From Lachnospiraceae bacterium (lineage in GTDB: Bacteria; Bacillota; Clostridia; Lachnospirales; Lachnospiraceae), in NCBI GenBank assembly GCA_910573755.1, contig CAJTBO010000003.1, positions 186,001 through 250,000 of the forward strand: 64,000 nt of DNA, given 5' to 3'. Within the stretch, counting starts at the first letter, position 1, and the number at the start of each line of letters is the position of its first letter. The translations under genes and the position numbers were made by a program. Shown here in pieces: positions 8,101 to 16,342 of the stretch. A model generated the notes under the pieces. That model made no database searches and had not been told where the DNA came from. It saw only the letters and a list, made by a program, of their open reading frames with translations.

Positions 8101-8877
8101 CTGTTTAATATTCTGCATAATGGTAGCAGGCATGGTATGGGCATCATATATGTTGATCAGGTTATTGATGAGGATATCTTCATATTGCTGCATCAGAGGA
8201 AGATCCTCTGTGTCCACCTGGCGGCATGTTTCCGGCGTTTTTCCGAAAAATTTATTTACGCCGGCGAGAATGCCGTTTTGTCTTTCTTCTCTATGAAGCA
8301 GTTTTTGGGCATTCGGATATTTGATCAGAAAATAGGCGGCAAGTAAGATCAGCTTTGCGGGGCCGCAGGAATGCATATCTATATTAGATATATTTTTTAT
8401 ATTTTGCGGGTAATCTGCAAGCAGATAGGCTCTTTTGACAGCCTCCGCATCATGATCTGTCAGTTTTATGATCTGTTGGATTCCCGTAGAAATACGGTAC
8501 TGATAAACACCGGCATCCGCTGCATAAACGGCAAGGGCTTTATCCGGGTCAATGGAAAGTTTCCATAGATACATAAGGCCGTTGCCGCCGCCTATACCGC
8601 GGGGAAGCAGGGAAATGCAGCTTGTGCCGCCGATGGCAAAAAGAATCCGGAACAGTTCTCCTGCCTCCTCCATTTTTCCGTATTTAAACAGATTAGTAAA
8701 AGTATTGTCTGTCATTTTCATGGAATTCAGATTCTGATAAGGGAGATCCATCAAAACTTCTTCTCCCTTATCACCGGCTAAATAATTTTCCAGAAGATTC
8801 AGGTGTTCCGGTGACAGTTTCAGTTTTTCCAATAATTTCATTATACTTTCGGTATGTGTCTCTCTTGAAATTCTCAT
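5134..8877 (-). CDS. DUF4132 (MolR/YehI-like) protein, distal copy
   Basis: The 1247-aa soluble protein carries a C-terminal DUF4132 domain (about residues 930-1240). It is recognisable from RKWTCDAWKKLF, HQFAIGLIWGIYED, GLVHPVELSGDSITAWK, and DYEITQPIEQLSRPVY. Escherichia coli YehI and MolR share this domain; its biochemistry is unknown. A HEAT-like helical region (about 560-680) and an Asn/Ser/Gly/Val-rich linker (about 715-745) precede it. The ATG at 8877 has GGAGG 12 bases upstream. It is the last gene of the minus-strand MoxR operon and a tandem paralogue of the gene at 8926-12639. The N-terminal halves have diverged strongly, but about 1.33 kb encoding the C-terminal half is nearly identical in DNA, which points to gene conversion. 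It may be a substrate or effector of the MoxR/VWA pair. Confidence 0.85.
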   Translation of the reverse strand: MRISRETHTESIMKLLEKLKLSPEHLNLLENYLAGDKGEEVLMDLPYQNLNSMKMTDNTFTNLFKYGKMEEAGELFRILFAIGGTSCISLLPRGIGGGNGLMYLWKLSIDPDKALAVYAADAGVYQYRISTGIQQIIKLTDHDAEAVKRAYLLADYPQNIKNISNIDMHSCGPAKLILLAAYFLIKYPNAQKLLHREERQNGILAGVNKFFGKTPETCRQVDTEDLPLMQQYEDILINNLINIYDAHTMPATIMQNIKQAIRQNQVTDNILKLSNRKCKISAYTMNLLGGTALLNFCLSDILRNVVKICFAISVPDMFTIASTISNGFWMDIRYTGGDYDEFFDVDQKALILQAAARELDFVLKKQFRKNKTLFLQILDHANAHDSSVMMKILEQEDKSLFLERRKNGTKQREKLINLITERCPQPNEAKRYLRGEMELSDFLTYEDRIYSKYGYGSDILKLSHLLQSYAETYRDHDFYSRAMIYYSLSGTAYFFYCGMIVNGTLYTQYVRQVFLSLEEGHLDALHQLKFYSMMYQYFCNEKHKELLKNTVIEIFCKYLTVKREEILSAFKESDAVCRVFAIAVLQKNPEEYKTEILAFSQDSSKLVKEALYDALCLQKNWEEEILAFLSSRKAVERELAVRILAKWDAEKYQPELTALLENEKNSKVRTLLQDLFNAGASQAGGVLTLQDLVKQIHKGGKKRSLAWAYETPFSEVHKRAAGGAVSDSNVSGGNAPDGNVSGSKQIISEPILADEEYLQAILLCYSSMPTCGVNKDAAALAAELNEAELAVYVNELFDKWLALGAEAKKRWVLYAASIHGGTDIIKKLQHQINDWPQHSRGAIAADAVQALALNPKPEALLIVDGISRKFKFRQVKAAAAEALKFAAEQLGITTEELADRIVPDLGFDEKMERHFDYGERTFTVTITPALEIEVFDENGKKLKNLPAPGKKDDPEKSAESYAAFKEMKKQMKTTVSSQKMRLEMALSTERKWTCDAWKKLFVENPIMHQFAIGLIWGIYEDNKLTQTFRYMEDGSFNTEEEEEFILPESNCGSTEKTADSGQNVAQNAENNTGQQDASLQNNSVSGKQGKIGLVHPVELSGDSITAWKTQLEDYEITQPIEQLSRPVYHRTEEEADSKSMERFGGYILNDLSLIGKMQNMGWYRGQAEDAGIFYYFYREDKEQGLMAELNFSGTYVAGENEDITVYDVTFNKKIKEIPERYFSEIVMQTARAVSSSQERNEFWKDSK
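5276..6610 (-). repeat. Near-identical tract shared by the two DUF4132 genes (copy 1)
   Basis: This stretch aligns without any gap to 9062-10396 at a constant offset of 3786 bp, with only scattered single-base differences. Divergence rises sharply at both ends: at about 5275 on the gene's 3' side, and just past 6610 towards the repeated linker. The sharp edges inside coding sequence fit recent gene conversion better than a recent whole-gene duplication. Confidence 0.85.
6655..6710 (-). repeat. 15-bp coding repeat, short array (linker of distal DUF4132 gene)
   Basis: About three to four imperfect 15-bp units encode a linker of the form SDSNVSGGNAPDGNVSG. The same array is longer in the upstream paralogue (10440-10548). 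Copy-number difference between otherwise near-identical flanks suggests replication slippage. Confidence 0.7.
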
Positions 8878-8925
8878 GGTTGTTTTGATCCTCCGCTTTG
8901 ATTTTCCTGTAATTTATTTATTATT

Positions 8926-11900
8926 TTATTTTTTCCAGTGTTCATTTCTCTCCTGGCTGGAAGAAACAGCTTTTGCGGTCTGCATCACGATCTCACTGAA
9001 ATACCGATCGGAGAGTTCGCTGATTTTTTTATTAAACTTTACATCAAGAACGGTAACATCTTCATTTTCCCCGGCGACATAAGTGCCGGAAAAATTGAGT
9101 TCTGCCATTAAGCCCTGTTCTTTATCCTCTCGGTAAAAATAGTAGAAGATGCCCGCGTCCTCCGCCTGTCCGCGGTACCAGCCCATGTTCTGCATCTTTC
9201 CGATCAGGGAAAGATCGTTTAAAATATATCCGCCGAAACGCTCCATTGATTTGGAATCCGCCTCATCCTCTGTCCTGTGGTAGACAGGGCGGGAGAGCTG
9301 TTCAATGGGCTGGGTGATCTCGTAATCTTCCAGCTGTGTTTTCCATGCGGTAATGGAATCCCCGGATAATTCCACGGGATGGACCAGACCGATCTTTCCC
9401 TGTTTTCCGGACACGGAATTGTTCTGCGGTGAAGCATTCTGCTGCCCGGTGTTATTTTCGGCGTTTTGTGCAACGTTCTGTCCGGAATCCGCGGTCTTCT
9501 CCGTGGAACCGCAGTTACTTTCCGGAAGAATGAATTCTTCCTCCTCCTCCGTATTGAAACTGCCGTCCTCCATATAGCGGAACGTCTTTGTCAGTTTATT
9601 GTCTTCATAGATCCCCCAGATCAGCCCGATCGCAAACTGGTGCATGATGGAGTTTTCCACAAAGAGTTTTTTCCACGCATCGCAGGTCCATTTCCGTTCC
9701 GTGGAGAGTGCCATTTCCAAACGCATTTTCTGGCTGCTCACAGTGGTTTTCATCTGTTTTTTCATTTCTTTAAAGGCAGCATAACTTTCCGCGGATTTTT
9801 CCGGGTCGTCCTTCTTGCCGGGGGCGGGGAGGTTTTTCAGTTTCTTTCCGTTTTCGTCGAAGACTTCTATTTCCAGAGCCGGCGTGATGGTCACGGTAAA
9901 GGTTCTTTCGCCGTAATCAAAATGCCTCTCCATTTTTTCATCAAAACCGAGGTCCGGTACAATGCGGTCCGCCAGTTCTTCCGTCGTGATGCCGAGCTGC
10001 TCTGCGGCGAACTTCAGGGCTTCGGCGGCGGCAGCCTTTACCTGCCGGAACTTAAACTTTCTGGAGATGCCGTCCACGATAAGGAGGGCTTCGGGTTTCG
10101 GGTTTAAAGCAAGCGCCTGTACGGCATCTGCGGCAATGGCGCCTCTCGAGTGCTGCGGCCAGTCATTGATCTGGTGCTGGAGTTTTTTGATGATATCCGT
10201 TCCGCCGTGGATGGATGCGGCATAGAGCACCCAGCGCTTCTTTGCCTCTGCGCCGAGGGCGAGCCATTTGTCGAACAGTTCGTTAACATAGACCGCAAGC
10301 TCCGCTTCATTTAGTTCTGCTGCAAGAGCCGCCGCGTCTTTATTGACGCCGCAGGTTGGCATGGAAGAATAACAGAGCAGGATCGCCTGCAGATATTTTT
10401 CATCCGCCAGTAATGGCTCAGAGATGATTTGTTTGCTGCCGGCATCATTATCAGAGACATTACTATTATAGCTGTCAGGAACATTACTGCCGGAAATATT
10501 ACCATCAGAAACATTACCACCGGAAACATTACTATCGGAAACCGCACCGTCCGCAGTTTTTTTATGTACTTCGGAAAAAGGTGTCTCATAAGCCCACGCC
10601 AGAGAACGTTTCTTTCCGCCTTTATGCAGTTCCTTTACAAGATCCTGTAACGTTAATACGTTGCCTGCCGACGTGGAATCTTCGTTTAAGAGTTCTGACA
10701 AAAGCGTCCGGATCTTGGCGTTTTTCTCTTTTTCCAGCGCCCCGGTAAGCTTTTCCCTGTATTTTTCAAAGTTTCGTTTTGTTGCCAGCGTGCGGACAGC
10801 CAGATCCCTATCGGCGGCTTTTTTAGAGGAAAGAAGCGCTAAGATTTCTTCCTCCCAGCCGGTCTGTTCATAAAGGACGTTCAAAAGTTCTTCCCTTACG
10901 GCTTTGGAACTGTCCTGTGTGTAGGCAAGCAGTGCTTCCTTATTTTCATCAGGGTTTCTCCGCAGGACCTTTATGGCAAAAACCCTGATAGCGGAATCTG
11001 ATTTCCGGAAAACGGAGAGAAGTTCTTCGCGGTATTTTTCAAGATATGCGGCAAATACTTCTATTGTATCAGTCTCCAGACTGTTTTTGTTTGGTCCGTA
11101 AAAGTGATACTCATACATCTTTACTATAAACGTCAACTGGTGCGCCATATCGAGATGCTCCGATTCAAAAGCAGCAAAGAGCTGCTTTACGGAAATATGG
11201 GAGTTTTGTATTTCATTGTAGAAAAAGGAGATGCTGCCGCGCAGAAGCTGATAGGATACAACCCTGTTATAAAATGCCTCATCATGATAAGTGCCCACAT
11301 AAGAGTGCAGTAAAGGCCTTGCCTGCATAATACTGGGACTGTAGCCATATTGATTGTAAATCTGGTTCTGATAAGGATAGAGTGAGGAAATATCCGCTTC
11401 GCCCCGCAGATATGTTTTCACTGTGTTGATGGCAGGAGTTTTATCCGCAATCAGGTTGATCAGTTTATCCCGTTCTTTGCTGCCGCCGTGTTTTTGTATC
11501 TTTAAGAAAAGCAGTTTATCTTCCTGTTTCAGAACATCCATCATGGCAAAAGAGTCATGGGCATTCGCATCATCCAAAACCTGCAGAAACAGGTCTTTGT
11601 TTTTGTGGTATTGGGTTTTCAGGGCAGCATCCAGTTCTCTGGAAGCTGCCTGCAATATCAGATCTCTGCTGTCTATATCAAAAAAAGTATCATAATCCCC
11701 GCCCATTATCTTTGCATCCATCCAGAAGGAGTCGCTGAGAGCCACCGCATTCGTAAACATAGTGTGAAGGCTTGCCGCGAAACAAACCTTCGCAAAATTT
11801 TTCAGAATGTCAGAAAGTCCGAAATTCAAAAACGCCGCTCCGCCGAAAAGATTCAGAAAATAAGGTATCATCCTGTAGTTTTTTCCCGCAAGCTTTAAAA

Positions 11901-12639
11901 TCCGGTCCGTCACCTGGTTTCTTCTGATCGCCTGGCTTAATTCCTGAAGCGCGGATATGGCGATGGTATTTGTGTCATAAATATTTCCGAGATTATCCGT
12001 CAGAGTGTCTTCATAATATTTCATAAGGGGAAGATCCTCTTTGGCAAGAGGACCCTTTCCGTCAGGGTATTTTGTCAGAAAATAAGCAGTGAGCAAATAT
12101 ACCTGGCCGGCACCGAAGGAATGTATCAGTGAATACGATATATTTTTTTCTGTTAAAGGATAATTTGAAACAAGGTAAGCGTTTTTAATAAGTTCGGAAT
12201 CATTCTTTAGTATTCTGATAAACCAGTGCAGCGTATTGCCCCGGAAAAAATGGGCCTGGGAAGAAAGCTGTTCGGCGGCGACAGCAACGACCTTTGCCGG
12301 ATCGATATCAGGCAGCGTCAGCAGCCGGTTCAGAATTTCCGGGCTGTTCAGATTGGGAACAAGACAATGGCAGCTTGTGCCGCCGATGGCAAAGAGGATA
12401 TGGAAGAGTCTGCCTGACTGTTTGGGATTATCGTACCCGTAAGATACGAGGCAGGTAAGGGCGGGAAGATAAGATTTCGGCGATACGCCCAGATTCTGAT
12501 AGGGAAGTTGGTCTAAAACTTCCGTGTCTTTTTTGCCGGACAGATAAGCTTCCAGATCGTCAAGCTGTTCCTGTGTCAGTTTTAACTGCCCAAGCAGCTC
12601 CATACATTTGTCGAGATAGGTTTCCTTTTGCGTTCGCAT
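8926..12639 (-). CDS. DUF4132 (MolR/YehI-like) protein, proximal copy
   Basis: The 1237-aa product is the tandem paralogue of the gene at 5134-8877 and has the same plan: a divergent helical N-terminal half, HEAT-like repeats (DSAIRVFAIKVLRRNPDENK; DLAVRTLATKRNFEKY), an Asn/Ser/Val-rich linker, and a C-terminal DUF4132 domain. The linker is longer here, with more NVS/NIS units and a SYNSNVSDND segment. It starts at the ATG at 12639, with GGAGG 12 bases upstream and the same spacing as its sister, and the two genes are 48 bp apart. Two variable N-termini on one conserved C-terminus look like diversification of a recognition part over a shared interaction part; that reading is inference. Confidence 0.85.
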   Translation of the reverse strand: MRTQKETYLDKCMELLGQLKLTQEQLDDLEAYLSGKKDTEVLDQLPYQNLGVSPKSYLPALTCLVSYGYDNPKQSGRLFHILFAIGGTSCHCLVPNLNSPEILNRLLTLPDIDPAKVVAVAAEQLSSQAHFFRGNTLHWFIRILKNDSELIKNAYLVSNYPLTEKNISYSLIHSFGAGQVYLLTAYFLTKYPDGKGPLAKEDLPLMKYYEDTLTDNLGNIYDTNTIAISALQELSQAIRRNQVTDRILKLAGKNYRMIPYFLNLFGGAAFLNFGLSDILKNFAKVCFAASLHTMFTNAVALSDSFWMDAKIMGGDYDTFFDIDSRDLILQAASRELDAALKTQYHKNKDLFLQVLDDANAHDSFAMMDVLKQEDKLLFLKIQKHGGSKERDKLINLIADKTPAINTVKTYLRGEADISSLYPYQNQIYNQYGYSPSIMQARPLLHSYVGTYHDEAFYNRVVSYQLLRGSISFFYNEIQNSHISVKQLFAAFESEHLDMAHQLTFIVKMYEYHFYGPNKNSLETDTIEVFAAYLEKYREELLSVFRKSDSAIRVFAIKVLRRNPDENKEALLAYTQDSSKAVREELLNVLYEQTGWEEEILALLSSKKAADRDLAVRTLATKRNFEKYREKLTGALEKEKNAKIRTLLSELLNEDSTSAGNVLTLQDLVKELHKGGKKRSLAWAYETPFSEVHKKTADGAVSDSNVSGGNVSDGNISGSNVPDSYNSNVSDNDAGSKQIISEPLLADEKYLQAILLCYSSMPTCGVNKDAAALAAELNEAELAVYVNELFDKWLALGAEAKKRWVLYAASIHGGTDIIKKLQHQINDWPQHSRGAIAADAVQALALNPKPEALLIVDGISRKFKFRQVKAAAAEALKFAAEQLGITTEELADRIVPDLGFDEKMERHFDYGERTFTVTITPALEIEVFDENGKKLKNLPAPGKKDDPEKSAESYAAFKEMKKQMKTTVSSQKMRLEMALSTERKWTCDAWKKLFVENSIMHQFAIGLIWGIYEDNKLTKTFRYMEDGSFNTEEEEEFILPESNCGSTEKTADSGQNVAQNAENNTGQQNASPQNNSVSGKQGKIGLVHPVELSGDSITAWKTQLEDYEITQPIEQLSRPVYHRTEDEADSKSMERFGGYILNDLSLIGKMQNMGWYRGQAEDAGIFYYFYREDKEQGLMAELNFSGTYVAGENEDVTVLDVKFNKKISELSDRYFSEIVMQTAKAVSSSQERNEHWKK
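9062..10396 (-). repeat. Near-identical tract shared by the two DUF4132 genes (copy 2)
   Basis: This is the partner of 5276-6610 and is gap-free along its whole length. The few differences include Asn/Asp and Pro/Leu changes in the Gln/Asn-rich spacer and a Pro/Ser change near HQFAIG. Confidence 0.85.
10440..10548 (-). repeat. 15-bp coding repeat, long array (linker of proximal DUF4132 gene)
   Basis: Six or seven imperfect 15-bp units encode a pentapeptide-like pattern (SNVSG, GNVSD, GNISG, SNVPD and so on). The array sits just upstream of the near-identical tract and is longer than in the sister gene. It is coding, with no spacer-like unique sequence, and so is not a CRISPR array. Confidence 0.7.
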
Positions 12640-12681
12640 ATTGGGTATTGATCCTCCTTTTTATGATTTAAATATCTGAAG

Positions 12682-13050
12682 TTAAGCTTCTCCAACCGGG
12701 ATTTTTTCCTGCTTCGTCAAATAATAATTTTTTCCTTTGTCGAAGGCGGTTTTTTCTCTGCCGGCTTCTATATATTTTATCAGTTCCGTGTAGTATTTTG
12801 CCGAAAGAGAATCCGCGTCTTTGTCTTTAGAGAGTTGATGTCTGTTTCGGGACAGTTTTTCCTGCAGGGCAAGGAGCAATCCGGAGAGATGCTGCATGCC
12901 GTACTGCGCCGCATGCTCTCCCTTTTCTTTTAGCTCCTGCAGAGTGCTGTCATGAACAGTATGAAATCCGCTCTGACAAAGATCCTCAAGAATGGAGCCG
13001 ATATCTGCAAAAAATTCCTCAAAGTAAGCTTCTTTATTATCTGAATACAT
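12682..13050 (-). CDS. Small helical protein of the MoxR operon (122 aa, unknown)
   Basis: I do not recognise this family. The protein is acidic and appears almost wholly alpha-helical (FEEFFADIGSILEDLCQS, LSGLLLALQEKLSRNRHQL, AKYYTELIKYIEAGREK). It has no signal peptide, TM segment or metal motif. It starts at the ATG at 13050 after a GGATC-type SD and lies between the SWIM gene and the first DUF4132 gene, with 42 bp to the latter. A 177-bp gap separates it from the SWIM gene and could hold an internal promoter. A role as an adaptor or bridging subunit is guesswork from size and position. Confidence 0.65.
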   Translation of the reverse strand: MYSDNKEAYFEEFFADIGSILEDLCQSGFHTVHDSTLQELKEKGEHAAQYGMQHLSGLLLALQEKLSRNRHQLSKDKDADSLSAKYYTELIKYIEAGREKTAFDKGKNYYLTKQEKIPVGEA

Positions 13051-13227
13051 GATGGTCTGTGATCCTTTTTTGTAATATCATAATTTAATATTAATATCCT
13101 GCAGTTGTTGTGTTTGGCAGTGTGTATTTCTATTCCTGTATTCACAGCCTCAACATTTGGTTGATCAGCATGGATCAAACCGGAATCATTGGCTTAATGC
13201 TGCCGGATGCCGGGACAGAAGTGGAAT

Positions 13228-15114
13228 TCAATCGGAACAACGCCATGTGTCCACCGGTATCAGGCGGATGCGTCCGTCTCTTAAATAAATTTTGCCGATA
13301 AAACAGGGCGGACTGTCTTCTTTGATCTTTTCCAGATAACGGATATTTTTCGCCTCCTCTTTGGAATAGGCGAGTTCCAGTATGATTTCCCGTTTTTCCC
13401 TGTCATATAATGACATTAAAAGCATCTGATCCGTCTCGGAAAAGACAGCCTTTTCACAGAAGGCGGGTTGGATCAATACCAGATCCCGTCCCCAGACGCT
13501 TTGTTCTGTTTCGGGCAGTTCGTCTACTGCGGGCTGCATGGCGGATTCCGGAACAGGGGCGGCAGATATATGCATCTGCTTTGTGATCTGTTCCGAAAAT
13601 AATTTCCCGAAATCTTCATAATACCAGCCCGGGACGGCTTCCGGATCAGGCTGGAAATTTCCGAGGATCTCACCTTTTGTTTCTTTGCTGGAAGAGAGAC
13701 GCCTTCGCTCATCGCATTTTGCATTGTTGAGATGAATCCGCAGCATGATCAGATTTTCCAGAGAGCAGGCGAGCCCCCAGGGAGCTTCCGACTTCTGCGG
13801 CTTTCCCCATTTTTTCCGCTGGTCATAAAAAACAGGACGCGCCACGGTATAGGTATACCACCGGTTTGAATCTGTTTCCAGAAAATAGACCGTCTCGCCT
13901 TCATAACCTGCGGCATCTTTGAAATGTTCCATTGTAATACCGATCAGATTCAGATTACCAGCAGAAAGGTAATCCGCGTGGAAGGTTCCGGCTTCCTTCG
14001 CAAGCAGAGTGATATCCTCTGTTTCCAAAAGAATATTTACTCCGGAATATAGTCCGGTGAGCTTTTTCATCAGATCGGCAGTCAGAAAAGATGCCTGTCT
14101 GCTTAAATAGGACTGGTATAAAGTTCCAAGTCCCCTGAAAGCTCTCTCAAGATCAGCAAGTCCGGCATTATGGCTGATAATCGCAAAGCGTTCCAGAGAG
14201 TCCGTCACATCGGGGGAAACTCTCGAAAGTCCCGTTGCCATCAGTTCTTTCAGATAATCTTTCATCTGGGAGGCGGCGTCTTTGACCTGCTTTGGGTCAA
14301 CTGGAATTTCCTTTTTCCGCGCTTCATCCAGATCCTTCAGGGAAAGTGCGCCGGCTTTCAGTTTGCACCATAGGATCGCTTCCGCTTTGTGGATGCAGAG
14401 CTCTTTTTTGTGGCAGGTACAGGATGAATATTCCAGAGGCGAGAGCAATTTTACCGTGGTGTTCTGACCCGGAAGCCGTATGGTGAAGACAGAGGATTCC
14501 TCCATTTCCGGACGGATATTGCTGTCCGCCTTATTTAAAAAGGAAGCAAGATGGCGTGCCCCCATAGTCCTACATAACGCTTTTTCCGGGTAGGAGAGTA
14601 TCTCCTTCCAGAGCTGTTCCTGCATGGAAGAGCCGGCGGCACCGGCTGTATCTGATGTTTTCATTTTTGTTTCGGAAGAATCTTCGGGGGACTCGGCAGC
14701 CTTATCTTGTTCAGGCGAAGTATTATCGGAAAATTCAGCAGCAGCATTCTTTTCATCGGAATCGGGGGATCGTTCTTCTTCATAAAGAACTTCAGCGTTG
14801 TCGCTCAGAGATTCCTTTAACACCAGAATGCCGAGAATAATATGCCTGCAGATACTTCTTGAGGGGCAGGTACATTTACTCTCACCCAGCGGAATACGCA
14901 ATGTGACGGTTTCCCCGTCCACCTGCAAAACGGCTTCTTCTGCTGTCTCCATAATTTTTACACAGGCGGATTCCTTATCCTTGTACGCCCGCTTTACGGT
15001 TCCTTTATTTGTGAGCCCGATTAAATATTCGTCTCCTGTTTCGGCAAGCTGTGTTTTCCAGTTCACGATAATGCTCCTTTTTATCTGATTTTCTGCGCCG
15101 AAGATCCGAATCAT
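13228..15114 (-). CDS. Tandem SWIM zinc-finger protein (YehQ-like)
   Basis: The 628-aa protein has two SWIM-type zinc-binding motifs: CTCPSRSICRH (Cys81, Cys83, Cys89, His91) and CTCHKKELCIH (Cys232, Cys234, Cys240, His242), joined by an acidic Ser/Asp/Glu-rich linker (about residues 108-165). SWIM domains bind nucleic acid or protein. Escherichia coli YehQ has the same domain and sits in the same kind of gene cluster. The C-terminal 350 residues are a mixed alpha/beta region without a motif I can name. The ATG at 15114 has GGAGA eight bases upstream and follows the VWA gene by 30 bp. In the complex it may supply the target-binding part. Confidence 0.85.
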   Translation of the reverse strand: MIRIFGAENQIKRSIIVNWKTQLAETGDEYLIGLTNKGTVKRAYKDKESACVKIMETAEEAVLQVDGETVTLRIPLGESKCTCPSRSICRHIILGILVLKESLSDNAEVLYEEERSPDSDEKNAAAEFSDNTSPEQDKAAESPEDSSETKMKTSDTAGAAGSSMQEQLWKEILSYPEKALCRTMGARHLASFLNKADSNIRPEMEESSVFTIRLPGQNTTVKLLSPLEYSSCTCHKKELCIHKAEAILWCKLKAGALSLKDLDEARKKEIPVDPKQVKDAASQMKDYLKELMATGLSRVSPDVTDSLERFAIISHNAGLADLERAFRGLGTLYQSYLSRQASFLTADLMKKLTGLYSGVNILLETEDITLLAKEAGTFHADYLSAGNLNLIGITMEHFKDAAGYEGETVYFLETDSNRWYTYTVARPVFYDQRKKWGKPQKSEAPWGLACSLENLIMLRIHLNNAKCDERRRLSSSKETKGEILGNFQPDPEAVPGWYYEDFGKLFSEQITKQMHISAAPVPESAMQPAVDELPETEQSVWGRDLVLIQPAFCEKAVFSETDQMLLMSLYDREKREIILELAYSKEEAKNIRYLEKIKEDSPPCFIGKIYLRDGRIRLIPVDTWRCSD

Positions 15115-15144
15115 AAAACATTCTCCGGTCGTCGGCTGTATCGG

Positions 15145-16272
15145 TCAGATGATCTTCCCGATCCACTCAGCCAGCTCTTCCGGCGTCATTGCCCCGACGT
15201 GGGCGCCGAGCCCTGCCAGCGATGCGGCGGCATGCCTGTCATAACAGGGATTGGCATCCATATCCAGAGCGGTCAGCGCGATTAGCTTCGCGCCGCTCTC
15301 GATAATGCCTTTGCTGACACTGTAAAGATTCCGATAACCGTAACCTTCATAGAGATCGGAGATCAGAATGACCATGGTCCGGTAGGGAAAATCGATCAGT
15401 GTCTCGCAGTAGGAGAGGGCGCCGGCGATATTTGTACCGCCGCCGAGCTGAATACTCATAAGGGTTTCCACCGGATCTTCCACATAACCGCTCAGATCCA
15501 CCACTTTCGTATCAAAAATAACAAGTTTTACATCAAGCATCGGAAGCTTCGCGAAGATACCCGCCATAACGGCGCTGTGAATAACGGAATCCAGCATCGA
15601 GCCGCTTTCGTCCACACAGAGGATCACCCGCCAGCTGTTATAGCGTTTCATACGGGAGTTAAAGTAAACCTGTTTTAAGACAAGCTGCTGCTGTTTTGTA
15701 TCATAATTTTTCAGATTCTGCCGTATAGTTTTTTTAATATCCAGATTCCGGGCGGATTTTACAGGGCTTGAGGAAGTCCGGTCCAGTTTGCCGAAAATGG
15801 ATCTTTTTAATTCCTGCTCCATCTTTTTTGTGAGTTCTTCCGCAACTTTGCGCACGATCTCCTTCGCCATATTCAGCACTTCGCCCTTCATCATGTGCTT
15901 TAAGGTAAGGATCGTTTTTAGCAGTTCCCGGTTGGGTTCTAATTTCTGCAAAACTTCCGGGTCTGTCAGCAGTTCGGCCATATTATATTTTTCCAGTGCA
16001 TGGCGTTCCATGACTTCCACGGTCTGCTTTGGAAACAGCTTTTTTACCCGCTGCAGCCATGAAGGTACTGTAAGTTTGCTGTTTTCCCTGCCGCCTGCGC
16101 GGTCTTCCTGCCGGATGCCCTGTTCTTCGCTGTATTCTCTGGAATATAAAAAATCAAGTGCTTCTTCCATATCCATATAGTGCAGGGCATCGCCCGAGAA
16201 CGGAAGTTCCTGCGCCGCATATTTTCCGAGTACAAGCCGCCATCTGTTTAAAAGTTCCTGTTCGTCAATCAT
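15145..16272 (-). CDS. VWA-domain protein, CoxE/YehP-like
   Basis: The 375-aa protein has a helical N-terminal region, including a long charged helix about 125-165, and a C-terminal von Willebrand A domain from about residue 214. The metal-ion-dependent adhesion site is complete: Asp221-x-Ser223-x-Ser225 in VDESGSM, Thr280 in GGGTNI, and Asp306 in ISDLYEG. VWA proteins next to MoxR ATPases act as substrate adaptors for the AAA ring. It follows the DUF5682 gene by 70 bp and precedes the SWIM gene by 30 bp. The absence of a signal peptide or TM indicates a cytosolic location. Confidence 0.88.
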   Translation of the reverse strand: MIDEQELLNRWRLVLGKYAAQELPFSGDALHYMDMEEALDFLYSREYSEEQGIRQEDRAGGRENSKLTVPSWLQRVKKLFPKQTVEVMERHALEKYNMAELLTDPEVLQKLEPNRELLKTILTLKHMMKGEVLNMAKEIVRKVAEELTKKMEQELKRSIFGKLDRTSSSPVKSARNLDIKKTIRQNLKNYDTKQQQLVLKQVYFNSRMKRYNSWRVILCVDESGSMLDSVIHSAVMAGIFAKLPMLDVKLVIFDTKVVDLSGYVEDPVETLMSIQLGGGTNIAGALSYCETLIDFPYRTMVILISDLYEGYGYRNLYSVSKGIIESGAKLIALTALDMDANPCYDRHAAASLAGLGAHVGAMTPEELAEWIGKII

Positions 16273-16342
16273 GAGATATCTCCGCGATCATACATTTTTT
16301 CCGTGTTGTTCCATTTCTTTTTTCATAAACATTTTTTTATTC

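Noticed and set aside
10440-10548. Short regular repeats that could suggest a CRISPR array
   Set aside because: Units are 15 bp, contiguous and in frame in a long gene, with no spacers or cas genes.
12930-13178. An 82-codon minus-strand frame over the gap upstream of the 122-aa gene
   Set aside because: It overlaps the real gene in another frame and lacks an SD or recognisable features.
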